Under the pieces are notes generated by a model. That model had not been told where the DNA came from and ran no database searches. It saw only the letters and a program-made list of their open reading frames with translations. The position numbers were made by a program, and so were the translations under genes. Source: Bigelowiella natans CCMP2755 (Eukaryota > Cercozoa > Chlorarachniophyceae). Taken from it: DNA of 64,000 nucleotides. The stretch is from the NCBI GenBank assembly GCA_000320545.1, contig ADNK01000826.1:1-64000 (forward strand). The letters run 5' to 3'. Of this stretch, positions 20,401 to 31,083 are shown one piece after another. The stretch's first letter is position 1; every line of letters starts with the position of its first letter.

Positions 20401-22460
20401 AGACTGCAGCTTGGATACTACGTAGGTTCTCCCCTACCTACGCTAGGACTGCAGCTGCTTTTACTACTGCTTACCGGAAGGAGAACTCTGTAGGCCTCAG
20501 CTTCGCTAAGGTGTGGGCCAAGGCTGGCCTTGATGCCCACTTCGATAACCTAATAAAGTTATGCAGCAACACCCTATTGAATGCTAAGCTAGACACTACT
20601 AGACCAGCTACCCTATGGACAGACTGGTCTAAGCTAGGTATGGCTGCTGTACTTACCCAAGACCAGCAGATCATACGGGTGTGGGGCAGGGCCTGCACAG
20701 CAGCTGAGGCCAAGTACAGCCCTACAAAAGGAGAGTATAAAGCCATGACTGAGGCGCAGAGGAAACTAAGATACTACCTGCTGTCGGTGCCCAGCTTCAC
20801 CTTAATGACTGACCACAAGCCCCTCCTAGGCATCGACCGCAAGCTCGAAGCGCCTAACGATGAGTATGCAGCTATGAGGGCGGACACGGAAGAGTTTAGG
20901 GACAAGAGGACAGTGGTCTACGCACCAGGAGACAAGCAGCTTGCTGACTATTTCAGCAGGCTGTTCGAAAAGAAAGTCCCTACCCAGGTCACCCCTATGG
21001 TTAACGCGATTACCTTCGAGGACGGCGACTTCCTGCCTGAGCCAGAGGAGCTCCAGCACCTTCAAGAACACCTGGATAAATACAAACACAAGCATGAGGT
21101 ACTTAGTGATAGGATATATGTATACACTAATAATGTTAGGCGTACCTACGTGCCACGGCGGACCAGGGGAGCCCTTCTCTTTACCGCCCATGGACCTGCA
21201 CACGTAGGAGAAAACCATATCACTGCTCTACTCTACCATTACTACTGGCCCTACAAGCTAAAAGAGATAAGGACATACCTGCGTGGCTGCAGGTGCTCCA
21301 GCTTGAAGGCGGCAGGCGTCGCCACCAAGGAGTCCAGCAAGAGCCGTGCATCTAAGAAAATCAAAGCAAGGAACTTCTTAGATATCGTGCAAATTGATGT
21401 TTATAAGTACGATGGCTATCACTACCTTACCTTCGTTGATGTGGCCACTGGAAAGTGCTGGGTTAAAAAGATTATCAAGGTCAACGTTGCTAAGAAGAAC
21501 AAAGGCTTATATAAGCAGAGGCTTACTAACTGCTACCGTACCTGGGAGTCTGAGCTCCAGGCTATCCCTGATGAAGTTAGCATAAACAAGATACCAAAGA
21601 AGTTACATGTGGATAATGAGACCTCTCTTCTACAGCTACCACACCCTAATATTGATGCCTCACCTGTATACTATGCCCAGTCCAACTCCAAGGTAGAGCG
21701 ACTCCACCGCACCTTGGCCAACCTAAGCAGGATAAATAGCACCACACCAGACAAGATACAAGGGTTAGTAAACGACACCTTCACGTCTGGGGGAGGTATC
21801 AAGGATAAGGAGAGGGAAGAAGGCGACGACAACGACGACGATACCGAGAGCGAAGACGAGAAGGTCCCGTACGATGGCCGAGTTCTAAAGGAAGGACAGT
21901 ATGTTAGGGCCAAGGTAAATCTGAGATCGAGAAATAAACAAGACCCCTTCTGGGGTGGCGTTGCAAAGGTTACCGAGAGGAAGGGGAGGAAGCAGTACTA
22001 CATCTATGATGGGAACAGGGTCACCTTGCGCCACATCAGTCACCTAAAGAATTATGATATCGGTGAGAAGCTCCTAGAGGATGTTAAAGTAAACCCTACT
22101 GTGTGGGAGCGAGCAATGCCTTGTTTAGGACCCCGACCTAAGTTCGATGTGGAATATGGAAACAATAAGGTCAGGGTGAACGACGATTGGCGCATGAAGA
22201 TTGTCTATCTAGGCTACCCTGGATTACGAAATATGGAGAGGGTAGCTATGAAAATAAAGGACGGAAAATATCAGCTACTCTACCTAGCTGTTCCCGACTT
22301 ACCCTTTGAGCACTGGTATAAGGTCCTGGGGGACCTTGATGCAGAGGGCTGGTATGGACACGAACCTAAGGACGAAGGTGAGTTCTGGGTAAGCGACAAA
22401 GGAGATAAGGTTAGAGAGGAATCTATTACCTGGTGGTTGGTGAAGTTCCGAAAGCGATGA
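17487..22460 (+). CDS. Gag-Pol polyprotein of the Ty3/gypsy element (1,657 aa)
   Basis: Gag and Pol share one uninterrupted frame with no frameshift or stop. Gag occupies about residues 1-365 and ends in a CCHC zinc knuckle (C-x2-C-x4-H-x4-C, about residues 370-384). The aspartic protease has DSG at about 519. Reverse transcriptase follows at about 740-960, with YVDDD near 889, FPYGLS and an altered motif A (SSLDKNESYMQTPI where most gypsy RTs have LDLxSGYHQ). RNase H has TDWSK, TKGEYKA and MTDHKPLL. Integrase shows H-x3-H-x28-C-x1-C, catalytic Asp (VQIDVY, about 1304), Asp (HVDNE, about 1376) and Glu (KVERLH, about 1403), then a C-terminal SH3-like stretch. The finger's second pair and the short Asp-Glu spacing are unusual. 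The ATG at 17487 lies 40 nt after the LTR. Confidence 0.93.
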   Translation: MSQQLEEQQDFGSQAVQGHEQKQERKGDTDAKEGGGTPPQAPPGPAPGIKKADAAAEALENFYEADDEDVAAESKKVVMALRALRPRASNYAKLKVSIEYKYQTHDVWAAIMQDIMDYEADLPPEWAALFRNDGGLGASRGTTQSTVKQQQPVQRNTQFMSVKTAPVMITKYNGKRGEARRWWKNARSILCDFTPNPTENDKLKWLAIIKQAMDLYETGRTRIRQLEKIHTTVSGLRDVEAIMKAFVNEQDANSLPQAIRKYRAMMQHEREPVRDFATRFQDMIDELHDFNYNTGDDQARFEEFKLKIKESTYVTEKGYTTMEAAVQAISLREQEQDRKFTSPKVPGIGNINAIKPQRDWYKDREGNRRCGYCSRKGKHTAKDCRDRKEGRPRMTIRQLNEHYEKLKRKKGRGQGYNNSKWQGSNNGKNNKYKNKKQNSINAIQQQINGILDHLKQAPTKTAVPATQDQDKPMTLDDIKNLGVCNINDEDANRTIKVAMTKVKVKDSYGDYKKLPALWDSGSMPKSFISLSTVRRLGLLDQVTKKERKYAQADGSSSMKTVGELMLKLQIPGSDAETQIKTRVAMTLSMELLLGQDALEKLGGIISFYNHKIYFAKLPKKSGRTISQNMIRLDEWTSESSVNALEFMDLADNKLPTPTELRKKNPGKTIRQITELLDKTPPADDWDIDKGKKYINKILNEKYSDITKPTTKPSSKLTPVKIELKKGYEECIINDPEHRRPEADWEKIEWQINEWAKEGKIEPSNSPWNVRHVLAKKPTYPFFRLAHNFIRHNRVIKRIQTPTPRIDDVIEHVIGYKYYSSLDKNESYMQTPIHKTSRPITAFSSRHRKWHFVVFPYGLSISGDAFSSQNYRAYTHDGMASVLWVFVFVYVDDDIICTNTVVAQIFLLENIFIRFAHFGFTIRLQKCTFLATRIKWCGYYLEQGRITPNPEKVAALQQAPKPKNAKELKSFLQTAAWILRRFSPTYARTAAAFTTAYRKENSVGLSFAKVWAKAGLDAHFDNLIKLCSNTLLNAKLDTTRPATLWTDWSKLGMAAVLTQDQQIIRVWGRACTAAEAKYSPTKGEYKAMTEAQRKLRYYLLSVPSFTLMTDHKPLLGIDRKLEAPNDEYAAMRADTEEFRDKRTVVYAPGDKQLADYFSRLFEKKVPTQVTPMVNAITFEDGDFLPEPEELQHLQEHLDKYKHKHEVLSDRIYVYTNNVRRTYVPRRTRGALLFTAHGPAHVGENHITALLYHYYWPYKLKEIRTYLRGCRCSSLKAAGVATKESSKSRASKKIKARNFLDIVQIDVYKYDGYHYLTFVDVATGKCWVKKIIKVNVAKKNKGLYKQRLTNCYRTWESELQAIPDEVSINKIPKKLHVDNETSLLQLPHPNIDASPVYYAQSNSKVERLHRTLANLSRINSTTPDKIQGLVNDTFTSGGGIKDKEREEGDDNDDDTESEDEKVPYDGRVLKEGQYVRAKVNLRSRNKQDPFWGGVAKVTERKGRKQYYIYDGNRVTLRHISHLKNYDIGEKLLEDVKVNPTVWERAMPCLGPRPKFDVEYGNNKVRVNDDWRMKIVYLGYPGLRNMERVAMKIKDGKYQLLYLAVPDLPFEHWYKVLGDLDAEGWYGHEPKDEGEFWVSDKGDKVREESITWWLVKFRKR

Positions 22461-22500
22461 AGGTCTAAGGGAATAAGGAAGGAAGGAAGGAGCAACGTGA

Positions 22501-22511
22501 CTTGGGGGAGG
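22501..22511 (+). promoter_or_regulatory. Polypurine tract
   Basis: CTTGGGGGAGG ends exactly at the 3' LTR boundary, the expected place for plus-strand priming of an LTR element. Confidence 0.7.
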
Positions 22512-22837
22512 TGTAGCGCGTACCACTACGCGGGCACAAGTCACGTGCGACAACAAAGGGGTTGTCGCGGATATAGAATATAGATAACGTAGATATTAAT
22601 ACAGCATAGGCACGTGGGTTCCGGCGGGACTCATGGCAGCACACCGGAAGTGTGCTGCCCCACGTGCGGCGGCATTCGCGAAAGCTTCGCGAATGATTAC
22701 GCAGTGCACGATTTAATAAAAATATAATCTTTAATAAAAATAAACACAACTCTTCAAAAGGAAGCAAACGTGCCTTTCCCCCCCCCTGCCTACTTGTGCA
22801 CGTAGCGCCTCGGCCTGTGAACACCTTACGCGCAACA
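22512..22837 (+). repeat. 3' LTR (326 bp)
   Basis: Same length as the 5' LTR and no difference seen by eye, including the C-run near 22778-22786. Followed by ACGA at 22838-22841. Confidence 0.95.
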
Positions 22838-22841
22838 ACGA

Positions 22842-23506
22842 TGAGCTTGCTAGCTTGTGGATGCCTGTGTCGATGAATGTCGTGCGCAGTTGTTCATTTC
22901 ATGCACCATTGCATGTGCACCACACTAGCACATGCTAGCATGCCAGCATGGGACCATGCCAGCATGTGCAAGTGTGCTGGTTTAGCAGCTAGTGTGCATG
23001 GTGTGCATCGCATGGGACCATGTGTGCTAGTGCCGTGCATCACATGGGACTGCACGTGCATCACATGCTTGTCCCTTAGAACGCACAACTGAACTTTTGT
23101 GCGCAACTCGTCAAACTTTTCCCTGTGTTTAGCATAAGCTCCTCATTGCCAATCAAGACATGTCAAGCAATGCGATGTGAGAAACGTGATGGCAGGCTGG
23201 CCTCCATTGACTCTCATGGCATGTGCAGTGCATGCACCGCTGGACTGTGTTCACTGTTGTCAATATGCATATGATGCGCGGTCTTAGATTTTCAGCGAAA
23301 CTAAACCGGTGCATTTAATGTCTGAATCGCACACCACGGTTGTCCACAGTGAAATAGATACATGTGGTTCAATGAGTAGCTACATGCCACAGGTTGCCTC
23401 AACACATAATGTGAGCACTCAGACGCACTTTCTACGTCTTCAAGTCTTAAAATTGTTCCTTTGTAGACCAACAAAAGTATCTATTGATAAGATATAATGA
23501 TTGCTA
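22842..23506. other. Intergenic, no gene supported
   Basis: Dense in GCATG, CTAGCATG, CCAGCATG and TGCATG words (for example 22925-23060). Short open frames here reflect this repeat-like composition, not conserved protein. Confidence 0.6.
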
Positions 23507-25312
23507 TTAACGACCACCGACGTCCCAGTTCGAGAGTGCATATTGCATAATTTCCTCCTCGTCGGATGTATACTTGCAGGTGTTTCCCAATGCCAAGTCT
23601 TCAAAGGGTAATACTTCACATTCCCCGATGCACTTGCAAGCAATATTAGCGTCCCACATTGTGCCCCACATTCGATCAACTACATTGTCAGCTTCCGCTA
23701 TCTATTGTTATACAAGCAGCACGTTAGACGATGACATTTCACTCAAAGCTAAATTTTGAAAAGAGGTATGGGGCAATTCGTTCATTTTATATTAACACAT
23801 ATATAGCACAGGAAAATCTACTGACCTCCCTTTGCCAGCTTAAAAAGTATCTGAGGACAAAGCACATGTTAGTTTTGAAACGGTTTTTTGTAACAATGAC
23901 ATCATCGACAAAGTAGTTCAGGTACCTCATCTTCCTGCTCCGTATAATTTTTTCATACAAACTCCAACATGGCTTTCTATCAGAGACTGGGAAATCATTT
24001 TCTTTGACAGCGGCTGCTGGCTTTTTCTTGTCAATTGTATTGTTCAACTCAATGTACGCATTCGGCGAATCATCGATAGTCAGGAAATCCCTGTAGGCGT
24101 TGATTAGAGGGTGAGTGACTGGGAAAGTGAGAGGGGGGGGGGGGGGGATGGAGAGGCATCAGGGTGTCGTGCACTGTATTCTATCCTGAGACTAGAATAA
24201 ATAGACCCGTTATCTTTTCCTACCAGTTATCATTCTGAGCCACTTGCTCTTGTCGAATCGCAGGATACTTTCCCTTACCTGTCGGCATGATGGAATTATA
24301 GGTAAGTGTATCAATGCCAATGAGACGCTTCTTCTATCTAAGAGACGAGTGTGCGTCCTTCTTCCTTTGAAAAATTATAAAGTGATATATCAAGGGAAAA
24401 GCTGCAAGCTTCACCTAACTCATGTCTTGCTCCATACGGGAACCATGTTGGCGATCCAGTTGGTCCTATTAACATTGATGATAGGAGGGGGAAGAGGAGG
24501 AGGAATAGGAGAGGGAGAAGGGGGGAAGGAATGGATTAAGACAACAAGTGGGATTATACAACTGCCCCCAGCAGTCTTTCAACATTCAAGGTTTTAGAAA
24601 AGATATTTGACACGCAGGTATTCCTCTAATTTGATTTTACAAAAAACCTCTATTCGATACCATTGAACATTAATCTCAGCAGGGAAGCACCTGTATTCTT
24701 TTTGTCCTCGTCCGTAATGATTTTCTTCTCTTTCTTCGTTGGAGAACATGCCTGTGGCGTGATTGTGCATGGGTTTAAACGACAATAGTATGAAGCTTGT
24801 GCAGGGACAGAGACGGTTTGAACGATGGAGTATGTGGAAAAGGAGTAGCCGATATTAAGAATGCGATGATCTTTGTCCTAAGATACCTCTCTAAAAATGG
24901 GAAGATTCATGACAACTTGCGTGCACAGATAGCAGAGTTCCGGACATCTGACGTTAAGAAGGAGCGTTAAAAAAAACATAAGTGAAAAAAGTTTGTCGTT
25001 TTAATTTCGCTGTCGCTGCTGCCTTTGATGATTGAATAATAGAACGTCACTAGAAACAGGATATCTTACTGCGCAAACTTCATTACCTCTGGGCGAATAG
25101 AGGACATCTCGCATCCTTTCTACACATAGGATGCTCGAATGCGGATAGACAAGATAGCCTAATGTTTTGATGATGATATTGAAATCAAAGTTCAAGCAAA
25201 AAGAAGCCATTAAAATTGATCATCACGCTCTATTGTCAACATCGTTATCAAGGTTGAAATTGTTTGCCGCCTTTCGCCATCATCCATATTTAAATATGGA
25301 AAGGTGAGGGAA

Positions 25313-25363
<51 letters not shown>

Positions 25364-25444
25364 TGTATATAACCACAGCGACCTGGCATCTTCATCAGCA
25401 GGAGTCATGCTCCGATCCGATCTGGAAAGGTCGAGAATATTAAC

Positions 25445-25488
<44 letters not shown>

Positions 25489-26696
25489 GAGATGATGAAG
25501 ACGACGACGACGATGATGATGATGATAATAGTCTGCTTGGATGTAATAGCGGTAATATAAAATGTCCGCATTGTGCCAACATCGTGATAATTGGCATATA
25601 TAATAAAATCACTACCCGAAGTTTCCAGCAGGACTTGGAGCGGTATCGTCGATACTGCAGTAATCCAGTTCCATGCAAGCAGTCTAACCATGACAGTGAG
25701 GATGACAATTATGATAAAAAACGGCTTGTACGATAGATCATATTTTCGCTATGATTCCAACTGAAGATATCTTATATCACATCTGGCACTATTTTTTGGT
25801 AATCGTGCTACTGCTACTGCCTCTATGTACTATTACTAAATACCATAGGCGGTATTCCTCGATTCAGCCTATCCCATATCTACACAGAATATAATTCAAC
25901 ATAATTCGTTGCAATTCTCAGCCTAATAATATATACTATTTGCAGATTTCAAAGTATTATTTCGTTGTGAGGATGTGAATGTATGTATGTTGCTACCCTG
26001 TAGTAATGCTTGTGAATCAGGATCTTCTCCATATCGAAGCAATTATCCCTTAACCTCCCGAACACATGGTTACCTGTAGTATATACTTCAAGATGACGAG
26101 ACAGATTTCTATATGGTAAATAAATATATTACATGTAAAAATTGGACTTTCGCAGCCTCGAAAGCTAGGCCCCCTTTTGTCAGCTGCCATCAGCTGTTTT
26201 CAACACATTGCAATACCACTTCATATGCTGCTGAAAATTCCGTTAATTCATGATAATCGCAGGGTATTACCACATAATCATCATTTTTGGCATGATTGCC
26301 AATACATGAATATCGATCATGCCATGTTTGTGCGACGTCCTCACATATCTGGTAAATAAACGAAGCAACATTAGGAAGTCCCAAGTAGAGCCACGATTTT
26401 TTTGAATTGAAAAGTCATACCCGACAGCGCTCAGTGGGAGCAGAGGGATAGACAGGCTTGGGTGCGTCAGTGTTTTGGGTGTATTCACCATCAAGCTGGA
26501 CAAATGAGTCCGGACTTAAGCTGACGACTGGCGGCGTTGTTGTGGAATTTCCCCGGAATGATTGCTGACGAGCTGTGTGGTTTTTCCTGGTCTTCATTTG
26601 CATAGCGCCAGCGTTCAGATTGAAAACCAATAACATTAAAACTCCGGGAATCCTTTTAAGTTCGTTTTTGCTTTTTTTATGGCGAGTCTCAGACAT
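23507..26696 (-). CDS. Unrecognised Cys-rich membrane or secreted protein, about 16 exons
   Basis: Family not recognised. Exons in agreeing phase: 26696-26421, 26348-26271, 26230-26205, 26108-25997, 25879-25844, 25748-25616, then (after one junction I could not resolve between 25616 and 25421) 25421-25383, 25158-25087, 24947-24917, 24877-24691, 24465-24415, 24278-24224, 24090-23926, 23850-23826, 23701-23507. It starts MSETRHKKSKNELK followed by a hydrophobic stretch (GVLMLLVFNLNAGAM), a signal peptide or anchor. There are Cys-rich segments (CRICEDVAQTW, CRKDARCPLF, CPELCYLC, CKCIGECEV) and a strongly hydrophobic segment FFIIIVILTVMVRLLAW in exon 6. The C-terminal region PTWFPYGARHE, DDSPNAYIELNN and WGTMWDANIACKCIG looks well constrained. 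The unresolved part holds two TA microsatellites, so it could also be two genes. The intron before exon 24877 would be only 39 nt. Confidence 0.55.
25315..25527. repeat. Two (TA)n tracts and a GAY trinucleotide tract
   Basis: (TA)n at 25315-25359 and 25447-25483, then GACGACGATGAT-type repeats at about 25496-25527. They sit in the unresolved central part of the Cys-rich gene. Confidence 0.9.
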
Positions 26697-27191
26697 TTTA
26701 CGTTCACCAAATCGATCCTAAGAGGGCAGTGAAGTGCACTCCTTCCCCCACTTCAACAAGTTCGATCTACTGAATTCAATCAAGGATCTATTAACGTGTG
26801 CGCTCGATTGGAGGCCCCTCACCCGGGAGAGGGGAGGAAAGGTTGAGGCAATGACAGCAAAATGAAGGTAGCAACGTTTGAATTTTTCGAAATTGCAACT
26901 CGAGTGATCTCGATCGCTTGTCGCAGGAACTACTGAATAAATAAATAATAAATCGGCCTTGTGAACCATCATCATTTTTTTACTTGCGACAATCTCTTCC
27001 ATGAGTACGTTCCGAACATTTCATGTGCGCAGAAATGGCATTGGTTTTTCGATTTACTTTGTTCAATTATCTTGTCGCGCATGTGAGCGATTGTCCATCG
27101 CATATACGAGAACCCCCCCTGTCCACGCCGGAGAAATAACATTGGAGATCAGATTGAGGGGAGCGTATTTACAGGAAATTGACTCCGTACT
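26697..27191. promoter_or_regulatory. Divergent promoter region
   Basis: About 495 bp between the start of the minus-strand Cys-rich gene and the plus-strand CDK5RAP3 gene. No conserved coding seen. No clear TATA box. Confidence 0.45.
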
Positions 27192-29006
27192 ATGTCAGGA
27201 ACGCAGGTTGATATTCCTTGTACTCAGCTGAACGGTGAGTCCTTTATGAATCATGTTGTGGATTGTCTTGTCTGAGTCGTTGCATTCGTTGCTCAACGTC
27301 AGCATGGCTTTGCAATCGTGGACTCCTCAAGAAGAAATGGCAAAGTGATTTACGTGAGATTCAATCAAAAATCAAGGAGAGTAGGAAGCTCCTCCCCGCT
27401 GAACTCCAAGAAAAAATTGAGCGAGACGGTAGCACAGTGATTCGATGTTCGTTGACTCGTTTATCACAGAATACAATAATTTTTTATCCATCCAGCAATC
27501 GGCTATCCGGAGGTGATAAAGATTATCGACAGTCTAGAACAAAAAGAAAAAGCTAGCGGTAAAAATGTGAAGACCATGTTCGGTGGTTATAGCTCAGATC
27601 TTCTCAGAGAATGGGACGGAATCCGTCAAGCATACATTAAAAACAACCTCTACCTTGGCGAATTCGGACGGATTCTTTCACAGCGACTAAAGTATGATAT
27701 TCCTCGAATGCGTAAACTTGTTCAAGATTCTGGTCGTCAAATCTCAGAATTAGAGCGCAAGATGTCAGACCGTGAGCAGCTTTCACGAGAATGGAGGGCA
27801 AAGTTTGTAGCTCGTTGCAAGGAATTAAAAATCAGTGGCGTTAATGTACGCCAGGAACTTAAAATGACGGTTCGTGAACTTCCTGCAGCACTGGAAAAGG
27901 TTTGTGAAGAAACACGTAGTGAAAAAATGAAGGCTGGGATTGCACTATACTGCGACTTTGTGAAATTTCTGCGAGGATTCTCCGCAGATGAGAAAAAAAA
28001 AGCCGAAGTAGATGAAAAACATATCCCCACTCTTCATGGCCTAAAAGAAGTTCGTGAAGCTTTGCCGTACGACCTCGAAGCTGCTGAGAAACAATTAGCC
28101 TCGGCTTCTGATGAGAAGGAAGTTGAGAATGGCTGGGCACTGGTAAATGCAAATGACGCAGGGCCTCCTGTTGGAGGAGAAGGCGGATCTTCTTCTACAG
28201 GTGGAAATGTTGGTTGGAACATGTTGAATGGAAACAACGAAGCAAAAACTGGTAGAGAGAAGGGGGGGGGAGATGCTAAGAATCAGGAGGCGGAAAACAG
28301 GGAAGACGGAATAAATTGGGACTTCGAAGTTGCGGAAGTAGGGACTGGGGAGAAGCAGTCAACAGACGACGATGCAGCTGGAAAAATCAGTAGTGAGTGG
28401 GGCATAACAGTTGAAGAGACAGATGTGACATCTGCACCCTCAAAAGGAATATCTCGAACGGGTAACAGCATCTTAATACCGAAACTTCCAAAACACATTC
28501 TCGAAAAGGAAGAGCTCCGGAACCAACTCATCAACGACTTGCTGGAATTAAAGTGCTTTTATCGCCAGAGACTATCTGAACTAGAGGACGGGGACTCAGT
28601 GTGTGCTGGACAATACAGCAAACGTGATAGAGACCTAGCATTGGCTAAAAGGTGCACAGACATATCTGTCAAAGGGTACCTCAAGATTATAGAATCAAGC
28701 CTCTCTGCGTTGAACAAGGATGATCTTCAAAGGATGCTACTAATTAAAAGCGGAGAAAGGTACGTTACTCGCCTTGCAGACTCCATTACACAATTGGATA
28801 GGAATGCAAAGAAAATGCACGATTCCATAGGCCAGATACGTTCGCGTCAGCAATCGATTCGAAGATCGGTAACGCAAACAAATGCATCTTTGGGTAGAGA
28901 AATAAAACGTTGCAAAAAGATCCAAGTCGATTTGGAAGATCGCCTGAAGGAAATGTTCCCCGAAGTTCTTGGTTTCAAAATAGTCGGTGAGATAGACAAG
29001 TTGTAG
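27192..29006 (+). CDS. CDK5RAP3: CDK5RAP3 (C53/LZAP) homologue, UFMylation and ER-phagy factor (559 aa, 3 exons)
   Basis: Exons 27192-27234, 27303-27428 and about 27496-29006, all in phase. The start ATG gives MSGTQVDIPCTQL. Family landmarks: LNAWLCNRGLLKKKWQ near the N-terminus, FGGYSSDLLREW with YDIPRMRKL at about residues 80-130, a central acidic low-complexity loop, and a helical C-terminal half (GERYVTRLADSITQ). In animals and plants this protein binds the UFM1 ligase UFL1-DDRGK1 and ATG8/UFM1 at the ER through short IDWG-type motifs in the loop. Here two related motifs are visible, INWDF at about residue 328 and SEWGI at about 356. Length is close to the human protein. A frame in exon 3 with a non-ATG start at 27513 is just the exon interior. 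Confidence 0.9.
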
Positions 29007-30006
29007 CTGTTGCTCTTTGGTGACATTTCTCTACGACAAAGACTAGCCCATCAAGCGTAAGAGGCTTGAGGCTTGTGGAAATCCGTCTTATCGCGTCTTC
29101 GCAATGAAATAGTAAAATCAATTTTGCTATAATGCAAAGTGCAACATTTGAGCTCAAAGCATCGGGTCAATAGTCTATTCGCTACTTGCTTGGCCGTGAA
29201 ATGCACACATGTATCGAAACGTGAAGAACATCTCAAGGAACATCTCTCTCATGTATATATAGACACTCTATTCTCTTAAGAGAGTTCAGCTCTAAATTTG
29301 TGTGTGTGTGTGTGTGTGTGTGTGCAGCTGCGAACGTCATTCGATTCTTGAACCGCTTACAACTAGGCACAAATTGTTACCATGCTATGATACGTACGTC
29401 TGCATGGATTTCGGTTGAGCCAAATAAGCATTACAATGCTAGCGCGTTCTCACGTAGCACAAGTACGTCTAGACATATTCAATGGCTACATAGACATGCT
29501 CTGTCCAGCCATGCAGCATCTGGTAACAACTAGACAACGTACACATGACTAGATGGGTCATGGGAAACGTAGATCGATACTGTGCAAATGATAAGATGTG
29601 TGCATCCTTCTGTATATATGGACAAGTCGAAACTATACTATGAAAAGGCAAACAATGCGACGAACAAAAAAACAAGCGACCATTGTCAACCACTAGACTA
29701 TAAGGCCTAGCCAGGCGCTTGGCTTGCAGAGCACGGTAATTGTTCAACTTTACTGCTCCTATCTAGCAATGACGACTAGCCGCATGCATCATATAGTTCT
29801 CTATATCTCTATATAATCGATCTGCCATCCCATGCAACAATAGTGGTCATGAGGTGCAGTGTGGTCCTACAACACCCCTCGATCGAAGGTAGTAAACGGC
29901 TAGTACGACATGAAAAGGCTAGCTACATTAATACAGGGTTTCTTATCATAGCGGAACTGTGGCATAAACTAAATTTTGATTTGATGGCGCGCTTGCTCGT
30001 TTGTAA
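29007..30006. other. Intergenic between converging genes; (TG)n tract at 29298-29325
   Basis: No gene supported. Contains a short TG microsatellite and TA-rich, CTAG/TGCATG-containing sequence. Confidence 0.55.
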
Positions 30007-30991
30007 TTAGTAGAATCCCCTCGGAGAGAGCTCCGTGTCCTTCTTAAGCCCTGTGAAAGCTTCCTCCCATGTGGGACCGCTAGTTTCATATCCAGAAGGC
30101 AAAGAGTACCAAGGCAGCAAAGGACGCGGCCCCATTTCCATCTTTGAATCAACCGAGTACATTTCAAACGTGGCACCGCTTGCAAATTTTTCTGGTGCAA
30201 CAACTGCTGCAGCCACTGCAGCTGCAACATCAGCACGTGGAACTGAGCCTACTACTGTATCTCCCTGGTTTAACTCGGTCTTTTGTGCACCGAGTGCAGG
30301 CATATCACGGAGGCCTCCGGGGCGGATGATTGTATAGTCGACTCTGAAAAGTTGCACGGAGAAATTAAAATCAAGAAGGTCGTGATGACCTATATTTTCA
30401 TTAATATCTCAGTGTGCTCAGAGTACCCTGATCCTGAGAGAATGCGTCGAAGACTTTCTTCTCCTTTCTTCTTTTCAAACAAAACTCCTTTTCCTATGAC
30501 GTTGAGAAGAAGTCCGACAGGTGCATATGGTCTAGTCACTGCACCTGATGTCACTGTATTTACCCAGAATTTAACTATCAGAGAGGTAGAAAAGGAAAGA
30601 AAGTCGCGGTTAAAGTTTTGATAAATAGGGAAAAACCTGCAACTACACGCTCTAGATTGACTTCCTTAGCAATCTCTGCGGTGTTTTCAAGGCCCTGATA
30701 TTTTTATTCACTTTATGAGTTCCTTGTGCACAACGTTATCTTCATTATTTTCTTGTCAGCTATTTCGAAACCTTAAAATCTACTTCAGATGGTTTGCTTC
30801 CAGCAGCTTTGCTGTATGCAGCAGCAAAGACAGCAGCTCGACACCCGTTCAGCTCCCTTCGAAGGGTGTCCATCGAGGTTACATCTCCTTTTGCTGGAGT
30901 CACAAGAGGTGAGTCGATGCCGTTGAAATCTCCATTTCTAGTCAAAGTAAAGTACAAGGAGACAATATTTACTACGAGTTTTACCCATTTA

Positions 30992-31083
<92 letters not shown>

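Larger units (their letters stand above)
17122..22837 (+). mobile_element. Complete Ty3/gypsy LTR retrotransposon (5,716 bp)
   Basis: Two 326-bp direct repeats (17122-17447 and 22512-22837) begin TG and end CA. By eye they are identical, so the insertion is recent. They flank one long Gag-Pol frame (17487-22460). The element is bounded by an ACGA duplication. A purine-rich tract (22501-22511) precedes the 3' LTR and a possible primer-binding site follows the 5' LTR. The RT-RNase H-integrase order places it in the Ty3/gypsy (Metaviridae) group. It sits in intergenic DNA between the helicase and the Cys-rich gene, on the opposite strand from both, and interrupts no gene that I can see. Confidence 0.95.

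Noticed and set aside
25440-25691. Extension of the Cys-rich gene's exon 6 through a run of Ile/Val into a TA repeat as a transmembrane segment
   Set aside because: The Ile/Val run is a reading of GAT/GAC and TA microsatellites; a good donor (GTAGTG at 25615) ends the exon earlier.
30035-30337. Plus-strand 100-aa frame over the SDR last exon
   Set aside because: Antisense of the conserved YTIIRPGGL exon; no support.
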